Source: Coriolopsis trogii (Eukaryota; Basidiomycota; Agaricomycetes; Polyporales; Polyporaceae). From it: a stretch of 64,000 bases of DNA. Each line of letters opens with the position of its first letter. Position 1 is the first letter of the stretch. Position numbers and translations under genes: made by a program. Below, in pieces: positions 1 through 11,900 of this stretch. Location: NCBI GenBank assembly GCA_020543525.1, contig JAHYIO010000004.1, positions 1,178,001 through 1,242,000 on the forward strand, read 5' to 3'. The notes below the pieces were generated by a model. That model was not told the origin of the DNA. It saw only the letters and a list, made by a program, of their open reading frames with translations, and made no database searches.

Positions 1-2623
1 GATACCACCCAACGCCAGTGTAGAAATATTCTCATTTATGGGTACGTTGGCCTGTGCACCCTCCGTGGCCGTGTCCTCACATCGCGTAGATCGTGTAAGT
101 TTCAGGACAAGGGCTGTATCTACTACCATCCTCCGGTGCGCTTCCACCCCGCTATGCTACATGACTTTTGTTCATTGCCCCTTAGCGCGACGAGCCTCTC
201 TTCGCGTATGTTTCATCCGTCCATTCCTCCCTTTCTTCTCTCATCCCTTTCCAGTCCTCCCGATTCCCCCAACCCTAGCGCCGCTCTTCCTGCACAAGCA
301 GTGAACGCGCCTGTATTCGTCCCCAAGGTTAATCCTGCAAGCCCTTCTCTTACTTCTGCTGTGCCGGCTGCACTACAGCAGCAAACATCTGTATCATCGT
401 ACGTCTCGAGTGTTCACAACCGGTCTCGTCGCTCCTCTCATCCCCCATCGCGGAGTCCGGTCTCCATGTCAAGAACATGCCAGGCGTGCTAAATACCTCC
501 TCAGAGACTCTTCTTCCGAACCCCCTTCTTCTGCTTCTCTTCCTTCCGATCATCCCTATGAGCAGGAATATCAACCAGACATCCAAGCCGATGATGAACA
601 GTACGATCCTTACAACCCTTACTCTTATCCACCTCACGACGGACACCCGTCCGAGGATGATGGGCAGGCGGTAAAGAATCTTCGTGGTCTTGTAGTCGGC
701 CTGCGTCTTATTCTCTCCTCCATCAGCCTGGTGTCAATCCCTATGACATTCCCCCCGAGCATATGGACCATATGCTTGGCTACGAGACTGCATCCATGGA
801 CCCATTCTATGCGCCCTCAATGACTTTCTCTCGCCAGCCGGTAGATCGTCCTCTCGCTTAAATTCTCTCTCCGTTGACCATTAACCACAGCTCAACTACC
901 ATCTATATACCATGCCTCGGCCGGACTCTCTTGCGCACAGATACTTCATTTCGGATGACATCCGGGAGGAACTCCAGAGGCGTTCGGAAACGGTGCATAC
1001 CACTGCCCCGGCGGCCTTAGGCCTTCCCGAAGAGCTGCAAGGTTATCATTCGCTTGTGCCTCTGGAGGTCATCGGTAGTGAGCGGCGCAAATTTGGTAAC
1101 TGGTATTCAACGGTTTATCGTGCCACCAATGCCAACGACGGTGCTACTTATGTCTTACGCCGAATCGAGAGTGAGTGCGCTGTGTTTGTGCGATGATTCG
1201 TGCCCTCAATTGTTGCACACATCATAGATTTCCGTCTCATGCAGCAGTCTGCCTTCTCTCATATCGAAAAGTGGTCGCGTATGAACCATCCGAGCATAGT
1301 CACGGTCCACGAGGCGTTCACGACACGCGCTTTTGGTGACTCCTGTAGGCGTCTGTCCGCCTCGTGCTCGTCCTACAAGTGCTTACAGGCGGATCAACGC
1401 AGCGCTCGTCGTCGTCTACGATGATCACCCGAACGCGCAGACACTGTACGAAGCTCACATTAAGCCTAAGGCGCCTCAGTTCCAGAACGGACGTCTTCAG
1501 GCGCAATCCAACCGCGTTCCCGAGCGTACGGTCTGGTCGTATGTCATTCAGATCGCGAATGGTCTCCGAGCTGCCCACGAAGCCGGTCTCGCTGTTCGCC
1601 TCATCGATCCTACGAAGGTCATTCTGACAGGGAAGAATAGGTGACTACGCTGTTCTCTGAATGCCCTGCCGTACCACTGACCTCGTTCTTAGGGTCCGCA
1701 TTAGCTCCTGCGGTGTCGTCGACGTTCTCATGCACGACGCCGGACACACGGATATCGCCTTCCAGCAACAGGAAGACCTGATGATGTTTGGAGCACTCAT
1801 CCTCATGCTGTGTTGTAGCAATGTCAATGCGATGAGCAACTTGCAGAAAGCGCTGGATCACCTCACCCGCAATTTCTCTGCCGATCTCAAAAGTGTCGTC
1901 CTCTTTCTCATCTCCAAGGCCAGCCCGCACAAGGTACCGTGCATGTTAACCTCTGTGCAAGGTCGGTATCGCTGACCACGTGACAACAGAACATCGGGCA
2001 GCTGTTCGATATGATAGGAAGTCGCTTGCTCACGGAGCTCGACGAAACTCAGAAGTGAGTGGACGCATAGCCCATGTTCTCCCACCGCGCTCGTTAATGG
2101 CTTCTTCAGCGCCGTCGACCGCCTCGAAGGCGAGCTCATGAGTGAGCTCGAGAACGGACGCCTCGTGCGTTTGCTCTGCAAGTTTGGCTTCATCAACGAA
2201 CGTCCCGAGTACGCTTCTCCGTAACGCCTTCCATCTGAAAGCCTTATTCACCGACCTTGTGGTCACACCTTCTGTCTTCCAGGCACAACCACGAAACGCG
2301 CTGGTCAGAAACGGGTGACAGGTACATCGTCAAGCTCTTCCGGGACTACGTCTTCCACCAGGTGGACGAGCTGGGGCGGCCGGTCGTCAACCTCACGCAT
2401 GTGCTCACGTGCCTGAACAAGCTCGATGCGGGCACGGACGAGCGCCTCATGCTCGTGTCGCGCGACGAGCAGAGCTGTCTCGTCGTCAGCTATCGGGAGG
2501 TGAAGGCGTGCATCGAGTCTGCATTCGGGTATGCCTCTTCTCTTCTGCCGTGCTCGCATGTCTGGGTGGAAACTGATTGGAGTGTGATGGCTACCTGGAT
2601 ACAGGGAGCTCACGAGAAGCTAG
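1..2623 (+). CDS. PAN3: PAN3, regulatory subunit of the PAN2-PAN3 deadenylase (5'-truncated by window edge)
   Basis: PAN3 recruits the PAN2 nuclease to poly(A)-binding protein and starts mRNA poly(A) shortening in the cytoplasm. Seen here: an N-terminal CCCH zinc finger split by an intron (QCRNILIYG joined to [15 protein letters not shown]-x8-C-x6-C-x3-H) at about 14-135; a PAM2-like PABP-binding motif ([11 protein letters not shown]) near 297-330; a linker with the junction RQP/LNYHLYT across an intron at about 840-890; the pseudokinase region (VPLEVIG onward, with [16 protein letters not shown] at 1546-1590); and the C-terminal coiled-coil/knob region ([37 protein letters not shown]). The last exon spells GELTRS and stops at 2621-2623. 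About ten short introns interrupt it. The true start codon lies left of the window. The order zinc finger, PAM2, pseudokinase, knob is diagnostic, so the name is secure; individual splice sites were read by eye. Confidence 0.93.
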
Positions 2624-2908
2624 TTGGCAAGTTGCATGCTATGACGGACAGCGGATTGGTGACTGGACGTTTTGAACGAGTGGGATGTGGCCAAGTAGAG
2701 TAGAGCGTGGCTGCCCGAGCATGCGTAAGAAAATACGTAGAACAGAAAAAGACGCAGAAAATACAAAAGACGACTCGTTTTCTCTCCCCCCAGATATCGT
2801 GCGTGTCTATGCCCCATGGACCAGTTCTGATAAATTATCCGATCTTTAGCCAGATAAGCAAGCATATCAAAGCAAAACAGATGCGAAAACGACGAAACAA
2901 ACCTCCGA

Positions 2909-2917
2909 AACTTGACT
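2909..2917. repeat. Left target-site duplication of the Mutator-like MITE
   Basis: AACTTGACT immediately precedes the left terminal repeat and recurs exactly after the right one. Confidence 0.88.
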
Positions 2918-3644
2918 CAGGCTCCTGCCCATCCGTCGGTTCGAGTTGAGGCCAGGATCCTGAGGCGAAGACCAGGCTAAGTCACGAAGCGCCGGACAGA
3001 AGAGAGGAGGAGGTCACGTGTCTAAGTGTGTTGGCCTCAACTCTCACCGACGGCTGGCGCCAAATATTGGTAAACAACGGGGCTCGGGCTGATAAACGCC
3101 CACGGACCTACTCCGTTTGGTAGCCTCTCCGACCTCCACCTACTGCTACTTTTACATGACTTCGATTCGTCGTTGAAAGCTCGTAAAACGAGGTCATGCG
3201 CATCTCGGTAGTTGCATCGGAGGGTCGACACATTTACTCGCAAGATATGACAGTAATTTATGCCACCAAAGAGCACTGGCAGGGGAGCTGCAATTGTGAG
3301 GCACTCCGACTTTTTGGCGGTTCTTCTATTGCCCTTGGTATTTCCCTCACGTTACAAGTACATTTTATCATGTTATTCGGACATCTGAGACCATACAACG
3401 ACAACTGAGTGCAAGAGAGCAGGTGGAGGTCGGAGAGGCTACCAAACGGAGTAGGTCCGTGGGCGTTTATCAGCCCGAGCCCCGTTGTTTACCAATATTT
3501 GGCGCCAGCCGTCGGTGAGAGTTGAGGCCAACACACTTAGACACGTGACCTCCTCCTCTCTTCTGTCCGGCGCTTCGTGACTTAGCCTGGTCTTCGCCTC
3601 AGGATCCTGGCCTCAACTCGAACCGACGGATGGGCAGGAGCCTG
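2918..3644. mobile_element. Non-autonomous Mutator-like MITE with 224-bp terminal inverted repeats and 9-bp target duplication
   Basis: The left arm 2918-3141 and the right arm 3421-3644 are reverse complements over all 224 bases; by eye no mismatch or gap was found. The arms begin CAGGCTCCTG. The element is flanked by a perfect 9-bp direct repeat AACTTGACT at 2909-2917 and 3645-3653. The 279-bp interior (3142-3420) has no convincing ORF. Long inverted repeats plus a 9-bp target duplication are the hallmark of Mutator-like elements; assignment to that superfamily is inference because no transposase is present. Identical arms suggest recent insertion. The element lies between convergent genes, just past the stop codon (3666-3668) of the minus-strand gene. 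Confidence 0.9.
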
Positions 3645-3653
3645 AACTTGACT
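3645..3653. repeat. Right target-site duplication of the Mutator-like MITE
   Basis: AACTTGACT immediately follows the right terminal repeat, matching 2909-2917. Confidence 0.88.
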
Positions 3654-3665
3654 CTGCTTCAAGCA

Positions 3666-6600
3666 TCATACATCAGTTTCGTCTACCCGTGCCCTCTTCT
3701 TCCGTGGCCTGTCCTGCTCCTCATCCGAATCCAATCCACCCTCGTCAGGCCCTTGAGGCTCTACGCTCATACCCTCCCGCTGAAGCATGTTCAGTAACTG
3801 GATGCCCCGCTGGAAACACTCCTTCGCCTCCTTCCTATCCTTCTTCGCGCGCTCCACTTCCGCCTCCATGTACTGCAGACGCTCGGTGAGCTCCTTCTCG
3901 CGTTCGTCGCTGCGTCGGACGGCCTCGCGCAGCGCCTCCTCCATCTCGTGCGCGGCTTCGCGCTGCGCGTTCAGAGCTGACGCCATCGTCTCCAGCGCCG
4001 CGTCTTTTTCAGCATCCATTGCCTCGAGCGCAGCGTTCTTTTCAGCCTCCATCGCCTTGAGCGCCTCGTCCTTTTCGGCGGCCATTGCCTCGAGCGCAGC
4101 GTTCTTTTCAGCCTCCATCGCCTTGAGCGCCTCGTCCTTTTCGGCGGCCATCGCCTCGAGCGCGGCGGTCTTGTGGGCGAGCTGCGCGCGCGCGTCAGAT
4201 GCGTCGGCCTGGTGCTGCTCGAGGTCGGCGTGCAGCGCGGCGAGCTCGTGCGAGTGGTCGTTGAAGAAGGTAAACCATGCCGTCGCCCCGGGAATGAGCT
4301 GCGACAGCTGGTGGACGATGCTCGGGAAGGTCGTGGGCAGTCGGGCCTGCCCGCGCTGCCCCGCCAACAGCGGAGGCTCGACGCGGGTGAGGGGCTGGCG
4401 TTCGAGAGTTTCTGTGCTGGAACTGTCGCTTGCGCGACTCGGATGGATTTGCCTGAGAACGAGAGCCTGTCAGCACTGCGGTGTAGAGTGGGTAAGGAAC
4501 GAGAGGTGAGACTGACTGAGTTGTTTGGACGTGGCGTCGACCACGGCCTGATGTAGGGGATGCTGGAGTGGGACAAGGTGTGTGTATGCGCAGGTTGGCA
4601 GAGGCTTGTGTCGCGGGCTCGTCACCACCAACCCCACCGTAGGACGCTTGGACTGTTCCGGCAGAAGGGAGGATGTCCATATAGTCGAGCTCCATGTCGT
4701 CGTTTTGGCTATTGTCTGGCTGGAGCGCTGGATACTCGAGTTCCAACCCATCTAGACCAAGGCCGGCGTGGGGTACGAGTGGAATAGAGAACTCTTGAAG
4801 CTTGGAGAGCGTGTGGAATAACCTCTCGTTGAGGGTCACAGGAGAGGTCATGGCTTCCGGCGCAATGGGGTATGAGGTGGGCGCATGGCTCAGTTGCCAA
4901 TCAGTCACCGCTGCCTGTAAGGCAATCCCGATCCAGCAGAGGCAAATTTGTGATGCTGTACCACCGGCATAGTTATCATTTTCGTCCTGAGCCTCTCCGG
5001 GCGACTCCGCCCGCTCCCGGTCTTGACTACAGCGACATTTCAGAGACGAGCTCACCACAAGGCAGTTTTCATCCTCAGCCCAGGCCACCGAGGGATACAG
5101 GTATGGGTAATTGCGCAAAGACACTGGTTCACCAGAAAGGTGCGGGAATAGCTCGACAAGAGCTTTGCACAGAACGTCGATTCCAAGGGGACGCATGGGC
5201 GCTCCCGGGGCCATGAGCAGTAACGATTGAGCGAATGTCTTGATTGGGGGAAACGCTCCTGATTTCTCTAGAAGCACCTTCACATGGGGCTGAACAAGTA
5301 CAGGTTTCATCTCGAGGTGCTTTATGAGCTTCTCGTTGATGGGGTCTGTGCTCGTGACGTATGGATAAGGCTTCGCGTGACCGTCGGCCAGTGTTGCATC
5401 GAGGCGACGCCAGGCATCCTGAAAAGCAGCGCGATATGCTTGCTTCCCATCATCGTCTGCAGGAGTACTGTGCAGAGAAAGGATGCGACCGAAGCTGTCA
5501 GGAGTGTCAGGAGACTCCGTAAGAATATCAAGGGCTAGCTCGGCAGCCAGGGCAGGGATCGTCCGGATCGCTATATCGAGCGCAATAGCGAGCGTCGTGC
5601 GATACTTGCGGAACGCTTCTCCGGTAACCTGTACCTTGAGGCCGGTAGGGGATAAGTCCAACTCGCCTTGATAGTTCACTCCCACCCGATTCAAGGCCTG
5701 CCCAAGGGGAACAAGGTAATCTCGACAGAAAAACCCAGGCTGCGCTTCGGCTTCGGAGAGGTAGAAGATGATATTGACCAAGGATCCACCCGGAGCGGCT
5801 ATAGTCCATTCTTGTCTGGGTCTGAATATGCCATATATGCCCGAGAAGAGGTACTCAGGTGTGTGAGAGTCGCTGAGTCCGATGACGGTGACAGCAACCT
5901 CATCCGAGCGCACAAAAGAGCGTTCATGGGCGGGTTCGGTAGGCACCCCTCCGGCGGGATGGACTTCTGATCTTTCCGACATCTTGACCAAGAAGCGATA
6001 GTTGTAGATCGCCGATATCCGCGTCGTGTTTTCCGCACGAATGGGTAGATTTTCGTCAAAAGGGAACCTAAAGTCTTGGAAACGTAAGGTAAGTGAAGCT
6101 TGACTTGGATATCCGAAACGCATTTGCGAAGCAAAGTTTACCTGGTCTTCCCTCTATGTTTTTGAGGCTCAACGGAGTGAGATCCCGCTGCCGCAAGACA
6201 AGCTCGCTCGAACTGTTCTCAGGCTTGCGGTACCAGGCAAATACGCCAGTGGTGTTGCCCACCCGGAGCCCGACGCCGACATCTCCCGGAAGTCTCGGGC
6301 TTGAAGAGCGAAGCGCGCCGAAGAGGTAATGAGCAGCCCGAATGAACCCTGTGCCCTTGTGGCCAACGGCCCACTGCGAAGCTCTGTTTGTTGACGCACC
6401 ATCGAGAACGAAGTGCGCGAAGTGGGCGGCTGGATCGAGGTGATTGTTGAAGAGAGTGAGTGCAATTAGTTTCTTCTCTGTATGTTGCCACATAACGTTG
6501 ACAACCTTGAGGTCGGAGGTGTAGACGGTGTCGACAAGGTCTTCGCGGGGGATGGTAGCGGAGAGGATGTAGATAGGCTGCCATACATCGGCATGGAGGG

Positions 6601-7113
6601 CACTGGCGTGTGGACCGGAGAGTAGACCAGGGATCTCTTTGAGGAGATTCTTCTTGAACGGCTTCCTGCGTGCACCGCGATGTTCTCGGAGGTCTTCATG
6701 TTTCCACGATGTCCAGCGATGGAGGTGGGTCTCCTTCAAGATTTGGTCCACTTCGTTCTGTACGAGTGGCTGGATAGCGAGGTGCGCTGCCATGGGATAT
6801 GCTAGGGCTGATTCCACGGCTTCTAGCGTCCAGGTGTGGGCCTTTGTTGGGACAGGCGACATGGCAAGCACTGCAGAGAAGTGTCATCTTGTATTTCAGC
6901 AAAATGACTGGGAGGTGTCGAGGAGACAGAACGTACGCAGTGGACAGCTGCAATTGAGGGGGAACTTGGCATACACGCTCAGTCTGGATACGAGAACAAG
7001 GACGAGCCCGAAGCCCCGTCACGGGAAAACGAGCGTGGCGGATTGAGGACGATTGAGGACGGTTCGAATTCTGCGGCCAACGCCGAAGTCATGGAGATCA
7101 TAGTGGGAGCCAT
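3666..7113 (-). CDS. Putative GHKL-ATPase-like protein with hendecad coiled-coil C-terminus
   Basis: The chosen start is the ATG at 7113 (MAPTMISMTSALAAEF); one or two introns lead to the frame LAMSPVPTKAHTW near 6875. An intron at 6075-6141 joins IEGRP to DFRFPFDENLP, and another ends at 4453 before QIHPSRASDSSSTE. The N-terminal part carries FVLDGAST followed by VGHKGTGFIRAAHYLF, which resembles the G1 and G2 boxes of GHKL ATPases (HSP90, MORC, sacsin); this is inference from motif shape. The last 230 residues include an alpha-helical block of alternating 11-residue units (EALKAMEAEKN / AALEAMAAEKD), a likely extended coiled coil, and end with a basic stretch RPRKKRARVDE that could be a nuclear localisation signal. 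Total length is about 1,000 residues. It faces PAN3 tail to tail with a MITE between them, and the MITE's target duplication ends 12 bp beyond this gene's stop codon. No specific function can be assigned. Confidence 0.6.
4000..4165. repeat. 66-bp tandem repeat encoding hendecad coiled coil
   Basis: The block starting GCCTCGAGCGCAGCG at 4021 recurs at 4087 with only isolated substitutions, and partial units flank it. Each 66-bp unit encodes two 11-residue units (22 aa) in the minus-strand coding frame. Confidence 0.85.
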
Positions 7114-7602
7114 GCTACGTGGATCGAGTTCTTTTCCGTCGTAGCCAAAATTCCTCTGTTTCAGGGTTGTGCTTAGTTGGCACACTTACTTTTCCGTACT
7201 TGCTCTCTCGCTACACAGGCGTAGGCAAGTCGGGTCTGACGTCACGAGACAGCAGACTGTCCGACTTTCACGGAATACCGGAACCGAAGAAGGTTGCCAT
7301 TATTAACTTGCGAAGCCCGGAGATTCAAGAGTTTCGTCTGCTCTCTCTCTTGTTCGTCTACATCTCCCCTGAAACCCCGTTACCTCAACAGGATAAGCAC
7401 TTCTCACAAGCAAGGATGCCTCAAACCAGAGCAGATAAAGCACGTATACCAGTCGAGTGTTGATGCCAATAGTACCGGAGACTTAAATAGATCCTTGTCC
7501 CTTGCAGTCGTCGCAGATGTCCATCGGTAGCGACGAAGCTGGGTACTGCTGCGCACAATCCTGAGTTTTCTTGACTCATATCTCGTCAACCTCATTAGAA
7601 TA
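7114..7602. other. Divergent intergenic region
   Basis: This separates the 5' ends of the GHKL-like gene (minus) and the small coiled-coil gene (plus), so it should hold two promoters. No clear TATA box, repeat or additional coding frame was seen. Confidence 0.5.
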
Positions 7603-8292
7603 ATGGCCGTCGTCGCTGCCAAGATGCAATGTAAGCGCATATAGCCACATGCAAAGATGTACTCTCACCATTCACCATTAACGCGCCAGCTTCTTGGGAA
7701 AAAAAGCGTGAGGAGAAAGAGACCAGATTTCTTCACAACGCGAAGGCAGAGCTGGACAGATGTGTGAGTCAAGGTCAACCTGACAGTTTGGCAGTGCCTG
7801 ACGAATGAACTGAGTTAGATAGCTGCAAAGCTAGAGGAGTACACGAGTGCGATCACAGAGCTGTATGCGTCCTCCATTCGCGCGTCTGATGGACGCTGAC
7901 TACATGCATGCGACATCGCTTGGATCGCAGGAATAGTGCATACGAGATATTCGTGAGGGAGTATGCGCAGGTCGAGGACGAGATACGAGCACTTTGGCTG
8001 CGTTTGCTAAAGGAACAACAGAAGATGCTGGTGGGTGTTCCTCAACCCTTGATAGAAGAAGACCAATGTATTCACTCACATGCAGGTCCTCTCCGAGAAG
8101 AAACATCACGGTGCGCTCAACAACAATCGCGACCGGGAAGAGGAACAGATCAAGGGTATGGCAACCGCGAAGAAATCCGTTACAGGTACGTACAACGTTT
8201 CCATGACGCATATTATGACTGTGCCAAACAGCCCGGGCTATGCCCTCCCAGATTTTGGAAACTTGATCGCGTCGATGGAAGCGAGGATGTAA
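7603..8292 (+). CDS. Small predicted coiled-coil protein of unknown function, five exons
   Basis: The model is built from five exons with good splice signals: 7603-7630, 7690-7763, 7819-7862, 7931-8030 and 8086-8292. The first four exons total 246 nt, so the frame is kept, and the product is about 150 residues. It begins MAVVAAKMQ and is rich in Lys, Glu, Arg and Ala with helix-forming stretches (SWEKKREEKETRFLHNAKAE, AYEIFVREYAQVEDEIRALW, EIRALWLRLLKEQQKML). It has no signal peptide or membrane segment. The last exon contains a possible further intron (GTACGT at 8185, CAG at about 8230) that would give a slightly different C-terminus. I do not recognise the family. The maintained frame across four introns argues that it is real; transcripts would settle the 3' end. 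Confidence 0.55.
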
Positions 8293-8964
8293 GCACGCGA
8301 CTTCAGGTCGTCCAGGGCATGCCGTGAACGCTCCTACAATGTCATAGTTTGCTTGCTGTATCAAAAAGCGTCTTTCAGTAATAGGAATCACACCCAGATA
8401 GCCAAAATACGCGTACTTGCAAATCACCTGTGCAGTATGTTACGCATAGCAATACGTACAGCTCATCGCTATCCACATTCGCAAATCTCTATGCCTCCAT
8501 CAATACGTCCTATAACGCGGACACCTAGATCGCGCGATATTCAACGACTCCAGAATCAAGGTCACAACTGTCGCATGACAGTCCGGCATGCCGTAGCATA
8601 CGTATGGAGATGGAAGCTCAAGCTCAGGGTCGCAATGGTCACCGAGCTCGAGAGAGTCGAAAGTTCAAGCGCCTACATGTGTACGTAAGGCGATCGGTCC
8701 AGAAGCGCTGGAGGTGGTCGAGTGCAGACCCCATCCGCGTTGCGCAACTTACGCTGCCTCCTCGAACTCCCTCTCCTCCTCCTTGTCGCCAGCTCTTTAT
8801 CTCATCATCCCAGACAGTCACCGACCAGACCGTTTTTGCATGCTCGTGTTCTCTGCCTCTTGGCCATCTAGCAGAAGCCAGTCGCACGGTCTCCTTCTCT
8901 ATACCGTGAGCATATCGCCTAAATCGCCCAATCGCACTTACTCAAAATCAACTCAGCCAATTGA
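8293..8964. other. Intergenic region upstream of TSC2
   Basis: No coding frame with support, repeat or RNA gene was seen. The part from about 8750 is pyrimidine-rich, as is common just upstream of fungal start codons. Confidence 0.45.
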
Positions 8965-11900
8965 ATGCCTTCGCAGAATGACGATGCACATCGGCCCGCG
9001 AGGCAGAGAGCAAACACCAGCGCGTTCACCTTTAGCGGTTGGCGTCGGGGCAGAACAGAAAACATTCCGACACCCACCCCAGCCGCCGTCTCTCCTCCAC
9101 TGCAATGGGAAGCACTGATCGAAGCTCTGACTCCCCCGGCAGTGCCGTCTCTCAACTATGCAAGGTCTTTGGCCACTGCTCTTAGTTCCGTTGGTGCGCA
9201 TTCCCCTCCTCCCCGTCTCGCTATCCTACAGCCCATTCTCGCGACCCTCTGCTCTCCCGACTCTCCACCACCGCTCCAAACCGCTGGTTACGACATTCTT
9301 TCCGCCTTCCTCGAGAAGAACGGACACTCCATGGTATCAACCTCTGACCGGCTATCGTGCCTATCCCTATTTGTCGACGCACCCTGGTCCCAGGAACTTT
9401 GGGAATCGCGCTCAAAAGCCCTCAACGCCCTCATCGGCTTGGACTTCCAGACTCTAGGAATGGAAGCTCACCTCCTGCGCATGCTTGAGAGCTGGATTGA
9501 GCGCGCGTTCGATGGCCTTGCTCTGACGCGTATAGACAATTCTGCGCGTGAGGACAGGTTGGAACGCCAGCGTAGTGTCGAGTCCCTCATCGCTCTCCTC
9601 ATCAAGTTGGTCAGCCAACCGGATTTCGTCTCGAGATTAACAGAAGATGACACAGCTGGCGTCCTCGATCTATGGGAGAGACTGCTCGACAAGGCTCTCT
9701 TGATGCCTCCGGAATTTGCGTTGTCTCCTCCCGGATCGCCCGTCATCGAGCCACAGACATCCAAGGCAGCTTCGCCGCCAAAACTCTCTCCCGCTCACAG
9801 GAGACACCACTCATCTACTTCTCTTCCCAAGTTGTCGCCCCTGAAACATCCCGCTGAAATCATCGTCGACGCATATCTCACCTACCTCTCCGAGCGCCTT
9901 GTCGCGCTCGCGCCCTCATATCTAACGTCTATACTACCGCTCCTTTTCCGTGCATTGTCATTCCATTCTACACCTCTTCCTCGCATATCTATCGAGCACA
10001 GCACCCCACGTCTGCATTCCCTCGAACATAGGATCTCCCAAATCCTCGAGAAGCTCGTCACAGGACCATATGCAGCACAGTGCAGAATATTATTGAAACA
10101 GTACTTCTTCCCGGACCCACAGGCGGATCTAGAACGGACCAAACAGGCTACATTGGGCGCGCTCCGCACGTTCCGGATGGCTCTTCGTGGATTACTCGAA
10201 GGTCGTCTTGCACGAGGGTACATAGCACGAGCTTCCTCGGTTGAATATTCGCCGGCAGGCGTCCCCACCCATCTCACGATTGAGCGTGAGTTAATGGAAC
10301 GCGCTTGGGCCCAGGACGAGAGAGCAGCCTGGGATTTGGTCCGATTCACAAACGTCCTTTCACGCGCTACGCGGGCATGGATAGAGGTTGAGCAAGAAGA
10401 CAGCCCCTTGGAAGTCTCCTCTGCAAAAGAAGCTATCCTGCAAGAAATTGCCGCAATTGTCAAGGACGTGGTCCAGGCCATAGACCAACGTGGAGAAGGC
10501 GAAGAAGTCGACGATGAAGAGGTGGAGGCGGTAGGGAGGATCACGCGGGAGCTTGTTGTATACATTCGATCGCTCAAGTATGTATCTTCTGCCGTCCTCG
10601 TGGATGGAATCACCGTTGACTGTCCATTGAAGGACCCCTGACGGGAGTCTGGTGCCCATTTCACTCACCCGTCCCGAGACCGCGGCTACGTTTGTTGGTA
10701 CTGTTGCAACGATTCTCGCGCAAGACCTCAAGACGACGCCGTTGTTCCCCGTCTTGCCGTCGATCATTTTGTCCGTTGCTGATCATCTACGTGATCTCGA
10801 CTTGTCACAGTTGCTTGCACACATGGCAGAACGTCAGTGCCTCTCGCCAACGTCTTTGTCTTGGCTAGACGACTGGGGCAGTATTCTGACGATGCCGAGT
10901 TTCTTTGCTTCCACGCGGTCCTCAACTCGACACAGCGCTATGGGTCACCTCCAATCTGTCTGGGAATTCGTCAAGGACATACCCGCGTATCGAAGACCTC
11001 TCGCCGGTCTAGTATATGATGTCTGGAGACAGCACTCAGGCGAAGAGTTGGAAGACAGCTCTGCATTGGTTGCTTGGAACTTATTGGCCGACGAGGCCGT
11101 CCTGCGTCTCGTCGAGAGACATATGAACAGTCCGGAGACCGAGGAATGTGCACTTACAGAGACGTTCTGTGAAGACATCCTCGATTTTCTGTTAGCGTCT
11201 GCGCAAGAGCAACGGCAAGAGGACGATGACGATGCAGCCTCAATCATGACCAATGACTCCCTTCCGTCACCTCCAGGGATGATACCCCCTACGAATACGG
11301 CAACGACCTCACCCGTCATGTCGCGCATGACATCGGAATTCCCATCGCCCACGCGTGAGAAGGACACACTTCCATCTGTAATGTCTCTAATATCCTCACT
11401 TACGTCGGGCATGCCCTCTCGTTCGCAGTCCAAGCCCAGACGACCAACAAACGACATGCCTATACCCATCGAAGCACCGTCACAGACTCCAGTCGATGTC
11501 CCATCCACTACCCCACGCTCTGTTGGCGCCACTGTGGCACTTGTCTCCGTCTTCAGCCAGCTCGTCTTCACCCCACTGGCCCTGTCGCGGTGCAGTCTAT
11601 GGCACGCGCGACGTGTCTTCCAGCACCTCGTCGACCTCGTCACCAGTGCAGGCTGTGTGCGCGCACGATTGACAGTGTTGCAATTCTTGATGCGCCTTCG
11701 GGTAGACCGCGATCACCGGTTGTACTTCTGTGCGGGCGAGCACGATAGGGATGGACACATTGCGTCCTTGGCGGCGCTTATCGGGAGGGCAGAAGCAGGG
11801 CCGAACGCCATCGAGGACCCTCTACGGGAAGAAGAGGTTCGTAGGGCACGTCCTCGCGTACCGCAGGAGAGGGACGGGCGTCGGGCATCGAGAGGTCGTG

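Noticed and set aside
2930..2950. CGGTTCGAGTTGAGG, resembling an internal RNA polymerase III box B
   Set aside because: It is part of the MITE terminal repeat and occurs identically in both arms; no box A at suitable distance or tRNA fold was seen.
3787..4509. 240-aa Ser/Ala-rich plus-strand ORF
   Set aside because: It is the antisense of the repetitive coiled-coil exon; the strand with the structured hendecad and downstream basic tail is the coding one.
7050..7065. GGTTCGAATTC, resembling a tRNA T-loop
   Set aside because: It is inside the first exon of the GHKL-like gene (FEPSS on the minus strand) and no acceptor or anticodon arms could be paired around it.
9882..10664. 260-aa minus-strand ORF
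   Set aside because: Opposite strand of TSC2 exon 1; Ser/Arg-rich composition typical of antisense frames.
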